Source: Phycisphaerales bacterium UBA1926
GTDB taxonomy: Bacteria > Planctomycetota > Phycisphaerae > Phycisphaerales > UBA1924
Length of the DNA stretch: 18,555 nt
Assembly (NCBI GenBank): GCA_002337215.1
Contig: DDFO01000011.1
Coordinates: 15,871 to 34,425, forward strand
Direction: 5' to 3'
Every line of letters begins with the position of its first letter. The first letter of the stretch is position 1. Below, one piece after another: positions 7,149 through 13,849 of this stretch. The translations under genes were made by a program, and so were the position numbers. The notes below the pieces were generated by a model. The model saw only the letters and a program-made list of their open reading frames with translations, was not told the DNA's origin and did no database searches.

Positions 7149-7628
7149 TTAGAGCTCGTTGGCGGTCATGGTCCGGTTGCCGCCTTCGCTCTCTGGCTGC
7201 GGGACGGTCGTGGGCGTACGGCAGTTGGCATAGAAAATGAGGTCGGGCTGGGTTCCGGAGTTATCGAAGAAGTAGTTCCAGCCGGCGTCGGCGGTGTTGA
7301 AGGTGGCACGGGTTTCTGCCTGGGTTCGGGTGACGGCCTGGACGCCTCGGACACCGGTGAACGGGTTCGGCGGGAGCCTGCTCATGGTGACAACGCCTGG
7401 CGAGCTGAGTTCGGCGAGCGACGGGTAGGGGTCGGCGCCGCGGTCGCGTGCGCGATCGGCGTAGATGTTGATGGCGTCGCGGACACCCCCGATGACGATC
7501 TGTGCGTTGGAGGTGCGTTCGTCCTCGGATGCGCCGGCGAACTGGGGCGCGATGAAGGCAGCGGTAGCTCCGAGGACGAGGACGATGATGAGCGTCTCGC
7601 CGAGCGAGAAGGCGGTGCGGGTTTTCAT
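7149..7628 (-). CDS. Type II secretion/type IV pilus-like pseudopilin
   Basis: This is a 159-residue protein. The short basic leader MKTRTA is followed by FSLGETLIIVLVLGATAAFIAPQF: cleavage would fall after Ala6, Phe7 becomes the N-methylated residue, and Glu11 is the conserved +5 glutamate. A single hydrophobic helix leads into a soluble domain with GspG-like features (LPPNPFTG and AGWNYFFDNSG). The leader differs from the canonical FTLIE by Gly at +4. The start ATG overlaps the stop of the pseudo-ATPase gene (ATGA), so the two are translationally coupled. It should be processed by the prepilin peptidase encoded 2 kb downstream. Whether it is a GspG-type major or a minor pseudopilin cannot be settled. 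Confidence 0.8.
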   Translation of the reverse strand: MKTRTAFSLGETLIIVLVLGATAAFIAPQFAGASEDERTSNAQIVIGGVRDAINIYADRARDRGADPYPSLAELSSPGVVTMSRLPPNPFTGVRGVQAVTRTQAETRATFNTADAGWNYFFDNSGTQPDLIFYANCRTPTTVPQPESEGGNRTMTANEL

Positions 7629-8653
7629 GCCGAGAGCCTCCGTGTGGGCGTCGCCTTGGCCTGCGATTCCGTCGCGTTGCCCTTGGGCGTGCGCTGGTAG
7701 ATCGGGTGCCCGGCGACATCGACAATCTCGTGGATCCCGTCGGGTGTGGTCGCGATGTGGAATACCGCGATCTCGATCGCGTCGAGCGTGCGTTGCGTCA
7801 CGCCCGCGACGCGCAGCCGGTCGATCGCGTCGAACGCGTCGGCGGCGGTCATCGTGGCGATGACGTGCGTGCCGCCCAGCGCGGCGTCGGCGGCGGCGCG
7901 GGCGGTGAGATCGTCGTCGAGCCCGTCGATGTAGAACGGGCCCGCGGATTCGTTGAGCGAATCGGTGAGCCGTTTCAGGGTCGCGGCCTGCCCCTTGTGG
8001 GCGATGGGATCGGGGCTGAACGCGCGCAGGCGCGCGGTTGATGCGTGCCTCGCGATGGAGGTGATCAGTGTGAGGCCCTCGCTCCGGCTTGCCGCCTCGA
8101 CGAGCTCGCGCTCATGATCGGGCTTGTCGATCGGGCGACGCCCGCTCCTCGCTTCGGAGGGGGTGGTCGTTGCGGGAGTCGCTTGGTCGGGCGCACTCGA
8201 ATCGGTGGTCTTGACATGCTGCGCCGCATAGGCGTTCTTGATGAGCTCCCTGAGCACGGGCTCTTCGCAGACGACGGGCTCGATCTCGTGGTGGGTCGCC
8301 TGGCGGATGAGTTCGAGCGACTGGAGATCGAGCGGGTCGAGCATCGCGACGGTGGCGACGCCATCAACGACGAAGATGGGGAACGCGCCGGCGCGTTCGG
8401 CGAGTGATCTGGGAAGGAGGCCCGCGTTCTCGCGGTCGATCTCGAAGGCGTGGAGATCGACGAATGGGTGTTCGCTGACGCGGGCCCTCGCGAGGGCGAG
8501 GTCGCGATGGGCGAGACTCCCGATGTCCACGAGGGCGTGGAGCAGTGTTGTCTGGTGCGTGGCCGAGTGTCGGTGGGCCTGCGCGATTTCGGCCTCGGTG
8601 ATCGAGCCTCTGTCTGCGAGGTCGCGGAGAATGAGCTGCCTGGTTTCGAGCAT
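7625..8653 (-). CDS. GspE/PilB-like protein with MshEN domain and degenerate (probably inactive) ATPase
   Basis: This is a 342-residue protein, against about 560 for GspE/PilB. ATG 8653 overlaps the PilZ stop (TGATG). Residues 1-143 match the N-terminal MshEN/T2SSE_N region: two tandem helical motifs (DLADRGSITEAEIAQA and HALVDIGSLAHRDLALA), then PFVDL, LPRSLAERAGAFPI and DPLDLQSLELIRQAT. A Pro/Thr/Ser linker (148-180) follows. Residues 190-310 align by eye with the GspE ATPase core, but the motifs are gone. GLTLITGPTGSGKT has become GLTLITSIARHAST (193-206), the Walker B/Asp box GEIRD has become DGLDD, and STLHTN has become ATMTAA (266-271). The Cys-rich zinc module is absent. I infer a non-hydrolysing scaffold or signalling relative. 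MshEN domains bind cyclic di-GMP in other bacteria, but the terminal Gln of each motif is not retained here, so binding is uncertain. Confidence 0.72.
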   Translation of the reverse strand: MLETRQLILRDLADRGSITEAEIAQAHRHSATHQTTLLHALVDIGSLAHRDLALARARVSEHPFVDLHAFEIDRENAGLLPRSLAERAGAFPIFVVDGVATVAMLDPLDLQSLELIRQATHHEIEPVVCEEPVLRELIKNAYAAQHVKTTDSSAPDQATPATTTPSEARSGRRPIDKPDHERELVEAASRSEGLTLITSIARHASTARLRAFSPDPIAHKGQAATLKRLTDSLNESAGPFYIDGLDDDLTARAAADAALGGTHVIATMTAADAFDAIDRLRVAGVTQRTLDAIEIAVFHIATTPDGIHEIVDVAGHPIYQRTPKGNATESQAKATPTRRLSA

Positions 8654-9087
8654 CAGGCGACCTCCGTGGTATCGCTTTGGTCCGTCTCGGCGGCGCGGAG
8701 ACGGTTGAGGAGGAGCTCGAGATCGTGCTCGAAGACGGCGTCGCTGTCGACGAACGCCGCGCCGATGAGGTAGGCGGGTCGGCTGTCGGTCATTCGGATG
8801 CGCTGGACGCGGACACTCGAGACGAGGATGGGCCGCGCAGGGTCGGCGTCGATTCCGCAGACGCGGAGTTCGAGCCTGGCGCCCTTGGGGAGGAAGCGTG
8901 AGCACATGAAGCCGACGCCGCCCCTGCTGAGATCGATCAGGTCGCCCTGGATGGGCTGCGCGTTTGTCGCGGTCTCGCCCTTGAATCGAACGCGCTCGCA
9001 CGTCTGGCGAGACGGTCGCATCCTGAGCGGGAGCACGATCTCGTGCCGCTCTGAGGTTCTGGCGTATGAGGCGGCTTTCAGGAACAT
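8653..9087 (-). CDS. PilZ-domain protein
   Basis: This is a 144-residue protein. ATG 9087 follows GGAAGG with seven bases spacing; longer in-frame starts run into non-coding leader. Residues 20-115 form a PilZ beta-barrel: Arg-rich RMRPSRQTCERVRF, then GDLIDLSRGGVGF (48-60, the D-x-S-x-x-G box), LPKGARLELRV, and YLIGAAFVD at the end of the barrel, followed by a C-terminal helix. PilZ domains bind cyclic di-GMP through an RxxxR plus D/NxSxxG pair. The second box is clear, and the first is plausible (RPSRQ) but not textbook. It is the first gene of the overlapping operon with the pseudo-ATPase and pseudopilin, so it probably controls that machinery. Confidence 0.75.
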   Translation of the reverse strand: MFLKAASYARTSERHEIVLPLRMRPSRQTCERVRFKGETATNAQPIQGDLIDLSRGGVGFMCSRFLPKGARLELRVCGIDADPARPILVSSVRVQRIRMTDSRPAYLIGAAFVDSDAVFEHDLELLLNRLRAAETDQSDTTEVA

Positions 9088-9489
9088 GATCGGACCTTCC
9101 CGGGTCGGCGCTCGCCCCGAGTCGACGGAGCCCGGGGGGTGGATCGGTTCGCGTTTGGGATGGCTTGAGGATGACTTGTGTCCCCACCAGACCCACGTCT
9201 GTCTGGCGCGGTCGACGTGGCGGTTACCTACCCTGTTATGGGGGATGCTTCGCACATGGAGCACGAACCGGTGATGAGGAATCGCCGATGCGTCGGCAGT
9301 GCGGGGGGCGGTCTATAGTTGGGGCCCGGGTTGGGTCCACCCCTGGGAATAGGACGTGTCGGGTCGATCCGGCCGTTTTTTGGGATGCGAGCATTGGCTT
9401 GGCGGATGCCCGCCGGCCTTCACCGAAGCGCCCTTGCGCGACCGCCGCCGGACCCGGTGGTCGCAGGTGTCGCTGAATGAGAGTCAACG
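9088..9489. other. Divergent intergenic region between the PilZ operon and rpsB
   Basis: These 402 bases carry no credible gene. They should contain the promoters of the minus-strand PilZ operon and of rpsB-tsf. A CCAGAC/GTCTGG stem (9187-9206) lies in the PilZ-side leader. On the rpsB side a TATAGT (9314-9319) could be a -10 box, but no -35 match is found at 16-18 bases spacing. A weak hairpin with a T-run follows at 9358-9381. Confidence 0.55.
9358..9381 (+). terminator. Weak terminator-like hairpin in the rpsB leader
   Basis: GTCGG (9358-9362) pairs with CCGGC (9369-9373), including one G-T pair, around a 6-base loop, followed by CG and six Ts (9376-9381). It lies about 110 bases before rpsB, so it could be an attenuator, but five pairs is marginal. 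Confidence 0.25.
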
Positions 9490-10371
9490 ATGTCGAACAC
9501 ACTTGTGCAGGAACTTATCGAGGCCGGGATTCACTTCGGCCAGCGTGCGAGCAACTGGAACCCGCGGATGGGGCCGTACATCTACGGCAAGCGGAGCGGG
9601 ATCCACATCATCGACATCAAGGAGACTGTGAAGGGTCTTCTTCTCGCGAAGAAGTTCCTCACCAAGACGGTCGCGGGCAACAAGGACATCTGCTTCGTCG
9701 GGACCAAGCGTCAGGCGAAGGGCGTGATCGAGCAGCACGTCTCTGACGCTGGCATGCACTGGGTCACTGAGCGTTGGCTCGGCGGCACGCTGACGAATTT
9801 CTCGACGATCCGGAGCCGGCTGAAGCGGCTCGAGGAACTCGAGGCGATCTCGGAGACCGACAACTTCCAGAGCTACTCGAAGAAGATGGAGAGCCAGCTT
9901 CGCCGTGAGATGCGGAAGATCAAGCGGAACCTCGACGGCATTCGCGGGATGAAGAAGCTGCCGGGCGCCTTGGTGATCATCGACGTGATGCGCGAAACGA
10001 CGGCGATCAAGGAAGCCCGCAAGCTGGGTATCCCGGTGGTCTGCCTGATCGACACGGACGGCAACCCGGAGCTGGCGGACATCGCGATCCCCGGCAACGA
10101 CGACAGCATGCGTTCGATCGACGTGATCGTCCGCGAGCTCTGCAAGGCGATCGCTGAGGGCAAGCAGCAGCGGACCGGCGCGGCGGCGGACGCCGGGCAG
10201 GACGCGAGCGGCCAGTCTGGCGATCAGGGCGATCGTCCGCGGCGCAGCCGTCGCGCTCAGTTCCGTGCCGACGATGCGTCGGGTGGTGAATCGGGTGGGT
10301 CGGCCGGCGGTGAATCGGGCGATGCGACCGAGGCGTCGAAGGCCGCCGCGGGTGCGCCGGCGAAGAGCTGA
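9490..10371 (+). CDS. rpsB: 30S ribosomal protein S2
   Basis: This is a 293-residue protein. Residues 1-225 are a full S2: LIEAGIHFGQRASNWNP (9-25), KRSGIHIIDI, FVGTKRQAKGVI, ERWLGGTLTNFSTIR (94-108), the helical hairpin (110-150), KLPGALVIID, and GIPVVCLIDTDGNPE. S2 is usually about 240 residues; here roughly 65 extra C-terminal residues are low-complexity, with an Arg patch (PRRSRRAQFR, 250-259) then Gly/Ser/Asp and Ala. S2 joins late in 30S assembly and recruits S1. The ribosome site is weak (GAGAG about seven bases before the ATG). tsf lies 236 bases downstream, in the near-universal rpsB-tsf order. Confidence 0.97.
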   Translation: MSNTLVQELIEAGIHFGQRASNWNPRMGPYIYGKRSGIHIIDIKETVKGLLLAKKFLTKTVAGNKDICFVGTKRQAKGVIEQHVSDAGMHWVTERWLGGTLTNFSTIRSRLKRLEELEAISETDNFQSYSKKMESQLRREMRKIKRNLDGIRGMKKLPGALVIIDVMRETTAIKEARKLGIPVVCLIDTDGNPELADIAIPGNDDSMRSIDVIVRELCKAIAEGKQQRTGAAADAGQDASGQSGDQGDRPRRSRRAQFRADDASGGESGGSAGGESGDATEASKAAAGAPAKS

Positions 10372-10528
10372 ATACGTCGGGCGTCCGCTGCGACGTCCGG
10401 CTCCGATGAGTTTCGTTGAACGACAATGGCCCGCCGTCCGAGCCCGGGCGGTACGAGCCGGAACGGTTTGGACCCGAGCGGCTTCTGGCTCTCGGGGTTG
10501 GACCGATCTGGCTGGGTAAAGTGAGTAT

Positions 10529-10554
10529 CGCGGGCGGCTGATTGGTGGCCCGCG
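10529..10554 (+). other. Stem-loop in the tsf 5' leader
   Basis: CGCGGGC (10529-10535) pairs perfectly with GCCCGCG (10548-10554) around a 12-base loop, 53 bases upstream of the tsf ATG. There is no T-run, so it is not a simple terminator; it may shape rpsB-tsf mRNA processing or tsf translation. Confidence 0.45.
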
Positions 10555-10607
10555 TCGAGACGAGAACCGACGGCCTGGATTGGCTGTCTGAATTGGGGAA
10601 CACGATC

Positions 10608-11426
10608 ATGGCCGACATCAGCGCGAAAGATGTGATGGCGCTCCGCAACCGGACGGGGCTTGGGATGATGGAGTGCAAGAAGGCGCTCGTCGAGTCCGAG
10701 GGCGATGTGGAGAAGGCCGAAGACCTGATGCGCATGCGCTACAAGGGCAAGATGGAGAAGCGTTCGGACCGAGCGGCTGGCGAGGGCCGGATCGCGGTGA
10801 AGGTCTCGGGCGACGGCTCCGCGGCGGCGATCGTCGAGCTCAAGGCCGAGACGGACTTCACTGCCAAGAACGAGAACTTCATCGCGTGTGCGGACATGTG
10901 CGCCGACGAGGTGCTCGCGGCCGACTCGTTCGGCCCGGTGAGCGCGACGACGAAGATGGAAGAGTCGATCGACAAGATCCGTGCGCAGACCGGCGAGAAC
11001 ATCTCGCTGGGGCGGGCCGAGAAAATCGACGGCTCGGGCGTCAACTTCGGGTCGTACGTGCACCACGACGGGAAGACCGGTGTGCTGCTCGTGGTCGAGG
11101 GTGACCTCGCCGACGACGTGGCTCGTCAGATCTGCATGCACGTGACCGCGAACGTCCCGCGTCCGGCGGGCGTGACCCCCGACGACGTCCCGGACGAAGT
11201 CGTTCAGAAGGAGCGCAAGTTCCGGATCGACCAGGCGATGGAGAGCGGTAAGCCGCAGGAGATCGCCGAGAAGATGGTCGAGGGCGGGATGAAGAAGTTC
11301 TTTGCTGAGGTTGCGCTGAACGAGCAGAAGTTCATTGTCGATCCGAGCAAGACTGTCAAGGAGGTCGCGGGCGACGCGACGATCAAGAACTTCTACCGCT
11401 GGGAAGTGGGCGAAGGCGAGGGCTGA
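10608..11426 (+). CDS. tsf: Elongation factor Ts
   Basis: This is a 272-residue protein. The ATG at 10608 is chosen because the family begins MADISAKDVMALRNRTGLGM and a GGGGA lies about nine bases upstream; a longer frame start at 10542 would add unrelated residues. Residues 1-42 form the UBA-like domain that contacts EF-Tu. The signature ETDFTAKNENF (81-91) corresponds to the TDF-x-(A/R)-N-x-x-F motif that displaces magnesium from EF-Tu. Two further subdomains follow, with the coiled segment KERKFRIDQAMESGKPQEIAEKMVEGG. EF-Ts recharges EF-Tu by exchanging GDP for GTP. The gene is closed by a strong terminator; pyrH and frr, frequent next genes elsewhere, are not here. Confidence 0.97.
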   Translation: MADISAKDVMALRNRTGLGMMECKKALVESEGDVEKAEDLMRMRYKGKMEKRSDRAAGEGRIAVKVSGDGSAAAIVELKAETDFTAKNENFIACADMCADEVLAADSFGPVSATTKMEESIDKIRAQTGENISLGRAEKIDGSGVNFGSYVHHDGKTGVLLVVEGDLADDVARQICMHVTANVPRPAGVTPDDVPDEVVQKERKFRIDQAMESGKPQEIAEKMVEGGMKKFFAEVALNEQKFIVDPSKTVKEVAGDATIKNFYRWEVGEGEG

Positions 11427-11455
11427 GCCCCGTCACACTCATCTCGAAACTCGAT

Positions 11456-11486
11456 GGGCTCCGCTTCGGCGGGGCCCTTCTTTTTT
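11456..11486 (+). terminator. Rho-independent terminator of rpsB-tsf
   Basis: GGGCTCCGC and GCGGGGCCC form a 9-bp stem (one T-G pair) capped by a stable C(TTCG)G tetraloop, followed by TTCTTTTTT. It starts 30 bases after the tsf stop. Confidence 0.92.
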
Positions 11487-11545
11487 GGTATGTTCCCGAG
11501 ATCAGACATTGAGATCGCGTCGGGCATCGAAAGGCGGGCGGGTGG

Positions 11546-12139
11546 ATGGCGATGAAGGCAGGCGCCGGTGAGCGGTACACGATCAGGCGGAAATTCTTCA
11601 AGCTCTTCGGGGCGGGGTTCAGCGTGTTCGACGAGCACGGGAACCCGGTGGCGTACTCGCACCAGAAGGCGTTCCGGCTGCGTGAGGACATCACGCTGTA
11701 CGCCGACGAGAGCAAGCGCGATCCGATGCTCAAGATCAACACCAATTCGGTGCTCGATTTCAGCGGGACGTACGACGTCACCACACCGGAGGGGCTCCGG
11801 CTCGGGTCGCTCCGGCGGAAGGGCATGAAGTCGAGCTTCGTTCGTGATGAGTGGATCGTGTATGACGGTGAGCAGAACGAGCACGCGCTGATCAGGGAAC
11901 GCGGGGGGTTCGCGCCGTTCGCGCGGCGGTTCATCGACAATGCCTCGATGTTTCTGCCCCAGACTTTCGATGTGATCCGGCGATCGGACGGGGTGGAGAT
12001 CGCGGCGTTCCGCCAGCACTTCAACCCTCTCGTCTACAAGATGGGGATCTCCGTGAAAGCGGATGATGCGACGCTGGACGAGCTGGTGTTGCTCGCGGCG
12101 GCTTCGCTCATCGCGGCGATTGAGGGCCGGCAAGGCTGA
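11546..12139 (+). CDS. LURP-one-related/phospholipid-scramblase-like (Tubby C-terminal fold) protein
   Basis: This is a 197-residue protein. It opens with YTIRRKFFKLFGAGFSVFDEHGN and continues with alternating strands (AFRLREDITLYADE, PMLKINTNSVLDFSGTYDV, GLRLGSLRRKG), the pattern of the LURP-one-related family, a 12-strand beta-barrel round a central helix. The C-terminal hydrophobic helix (DELVLLAAASLIAAIEG, about 176-193) fits the buried helix of that fold, not a transmembrane anchor. Bacterial members have no settled function; phospholipid binding is only inferred from eukaryotic scramblases. ATG 11546 is weakly preceded by AAAGG; an in-frame ATG at 11552 is also possible. It follows the tsf terminator, so it needs its own promoter. 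SOD lies 90 bases downstream on the same strand. Confidence 0.65.
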   Translation: MAMKAGAGERYTIRRKFFKLFGAGFSVFDEHGNPVAYSHQKAFRLREDITLYADESKRDPMLKINTNSVLDFSGTYDVTTPEGLRLGSLRRKGMKSSFVRDEWIVYDGEQNEHALIRERGGFAPFARRFIDNASMFLPQTFDVIRRSDGVEIAAFRQHFNPLVYKMGISVKADDATLDELVLLAAASLIAAIEGRQG

Positions 12140-12229
12140 GCCCGCCCTCCCGATCCGGGGTGCATCGGCTCCCGCGGGTCGGCCGTATGCTCTTGTGGTA
12201 CGAACGCATTCAGACCGCAGGAGGCATGC

Positions 12230-13057
12230 ATGTCCAGCGACAAACTACAGAGCTTCGGTTCCAGTGAGAACGAATCCGCCGGCGGTGATCGGCAGCCGAC
12301 GATGAGCCGACGTTCGGCGCTCGGCGCGGCCGGGGTGCTCGGCGCGGGTGCGTTGTTCGGGGCGGCCTCGAAGGCATCTGCGACAGTTTCGCGGATGGGT
12401 TTCGCGTCCGACGCGCTGGGCTGGAACCCGGCGACGGGGTCGTACGACCTGCCTCCGCTGCCGTACGGGTACGACGCGCTGGAGCCGCACATCGATGAGC
12501 AGACGATGCGGATCCATCACACTAAGCATCACCAGGGGTACATCAACGGGCTGAACAAGGCGCTGACGAAGCTCCGGGAGATTCGCGAGGGTTCGGGGGA
12601 CATCGGTTTGATCAAGCACTGGTCCCGCGAGCTGAGTTTTCATGGGTCGGGGCACGTGAACCACACGATGTTCTGGCGGGGGATGGCGCCTGTTCAGAGC
12701 GGGGGCGGGAACGGGGGCGGCGGGTATCCCGAGGGTGAGCTCGCGGCCCGGATCGATCGGGATTTCGGGACCTTCGAGCAGTTCGCGGCGCACTTCAAGG
12801 CAGCGGCGAAATCGGTCGAGGGTTCGGGCTGGGGGTGGCTGGTGTACGAACCCATCGCGGGCCGGCTTCTGGTGATCCAGGGTGAGAAGCAGCAGGACAT
12901 GATGATGACAGGTGTCGTGCCGCTGCTGGGCGTGGACGTGTGGGAGCACGCGTACTACCTGAACTACCAAAACCGGCGCGGCGACTACGTCGATGCGTTC
13001 ATGAACGTCATCAACTGGGCGGAGATCGGGCGACGATACGCTGCGGCGAAGGGGTGA
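12230..13057 (+). CDS. Superoxide dismutase, Fe/Mn family (Mn-type), Tat-exported
   Basis: This is a 275-residue protein; the ATG follows AGGAGG at six bases. Residues 1-52 form a twin-arginine signal, with SRRSALGAAG (Arg27-Arg28), a weak hydrophobic core and AxA-like ends, after an unusually long polar lead. The enzyme domain (74-275) matches Fe/Mn SOD: LPPLPYGYDALEPHID, metal ligands His96 (in IHHTKHH), His145 (GHVNHTMFW), Asp236 and His240 (VDVWEHAYYLNYQNRR). Gly141 and Gln222 (in KQQD) match the manganese-type outer-sphere pattern (second-shell Gln in the C-terminal half). A Gly-rich insert (157-165) is uncommon. It converts superoxide to peroxide and oxygen, here outside the cytoplasm. 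Its 3' end faces the minus-strand gene ending at 13076. Confidence 0.92.
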   Translation: MSSDKLQSFGSSENESAGGDRQPTMSRRSALGAAGVLGAGALFGAASKASATVSRMGFASDALGWNPATGSYDLPPLPYGYDALEPHIDEQTMRIHHTKHHQGYINGLNKALTKLREIREGSGDIGLIKHWSRELSFHGSGHVNHTMFWRGMAPVQSGGGNGGGGYPEGELAARIDRDFGTFEQFAAHFKAAAKSVEGSGWGWLVYEPIAGRLLVIQGEKQQDMMMTGVVPLLGVDVWEHAYYLNYQNRRGDYVDAFMNVINWAEIGRRYAAAKG

Positions 13058-13060
13058 ACG

Positions 13061-13102
13061 TCGGCCGGCGAAGGGTCAGTTGATCGCGTCTTCGCCGGTC
13101 GG
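13061..13102. terminator. Inverted repeat between convergent genes
   Basis: TCGGCCGGCGAAG (13061-13073) pairs with CTTCGCCGGTCGG (13090-13102), nine perfect central pairs plus four outer pairs, two of them wobble, round a 16-base loop. It begins three bases after the SOD stop and overlaps the last codons of the opposite gene. No T-run is present, so it would have to work as a hairpin or bidirectional rho-dependent stop. Confidence 0.4.
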
Positions 13103-13804
13103 CTCATCCGTGCAGCCGCCCATGCCCTGCCGCATGATGGACTCGTGGAGCGAGCCCTTGTAGCGGCGCGTCTGGGCCTCGATGGACGGATCGCGGAACG
13201 AGCGGGCGGCGGCGAACTCGCCTTGGTGGGGCATCTGACCTGTCATCTCGGCGAGGTTCGTCACGGCGGCGCGGAGGCCGTCGATGATGTAGGACGAGTT
13301 GACGATGGTGCGTGCCTCGCGGATCTGGGCGAGGCCGGCCAGGCTCTTGAGCGCGGCCTTGAGTCGCCGGTCGTGGGCCATGAGCCTCGGCTGCAGGCGG
13401 AGGTTATCCGAAGACCGGATGCCGAGGTTGATGAAGAGTTCCTCGGTGAACTTGGGGAGCGGGTCGTCTTTGCTTGCGATCTCAAGGAGTGCCATGAGTT
13501 CGTCGAGGTGGAACTCCCTGCGGCCGCCCTGCCAGACCCAGAATGCGTGATCGACGTCGTGGAGCATACGCCAGGCAAGATGGGCCGCCTGCTCGTTGAG
13601 GCGTTTGCGCTCGAGCATCCAATCGATGATCGCGACCGTGAGGGCGAGACCGAGGATCTCGGCGCCGAGGTTGCCGAGCATGCTGACGATCTCGCCGCGC
13701 GGCGCATCGCTGAAGAAGATGCCCGCGGCGATCATGACGATCGCGGCGATGGTGCAGCCAGCCGCGAGCAGGACCCTGGTGTTGTTGGCGCCGTTCGGTT
13801 TCAT
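13076..13804 (-). CDS. Membrane protein of unknown function with two N-terminal helices
   Basis: This is a 242-residue protein that I do not recognise. Two hydrophobic segments occur at about 11-31 (VLLAAGCTIAAIVMIAAGIFF) and 42-62 (MLGNLGAEILGLALTVAIIDW), ending in a basic turn MLERKRLNEQ. The remaining 175 residues are soluble, mostly helical and probably cytosolic, with WRMLHDVDHAFWVWQGG, a HLDELMALL helix and many Arg/Leu helices. The tail QGMGGCTDEP carries a lone Cys near the end. The ribosome site is weak. This arrangement resembles small two-helix membrane proteins with a cytosolic helical sensor, but no catalytic motif is visible. It is convergent with SOD and 45 bases downstream of the TPR-sulfotransferase gene, so it may be the last gene of that transcript. 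Confidence 0.7.
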   Translation of the reverse strand: MKPNGANNTRVLLAAGCTIAAIVMIAAGIFFSDAPRGEIVSMLGNLGAEILGLALTVAIIDWMLERKRLNEQAAHLAWRMLHDVDHAFWVWQGGRREFHLDELMALLEIASKDDPLPKFTEELFINLGIRSSDNLRLQPRLMAHDRRLKAALKSLAGLAQIREARTIVNSSYIIDGLRAAVTNLAEMTGQMPHQGEFAAARSFRDPSIEAQTRRYKGSLHESIMRQGMGGCTDEPTGEDAIN

Positions 13805-13849
13805 CGCGGCAAGCGTACTCGATAAGAGGGCGGGGGATCGGGCGGGGGA

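Noticed and set aside
10498..10522. TTGGAC ... TAAAGT as a promoter of tsf
   Set aside because: Spacing is 13 bases, too short for a sigma-70 promoter; tsf is more likely read from the rpsB promoter.
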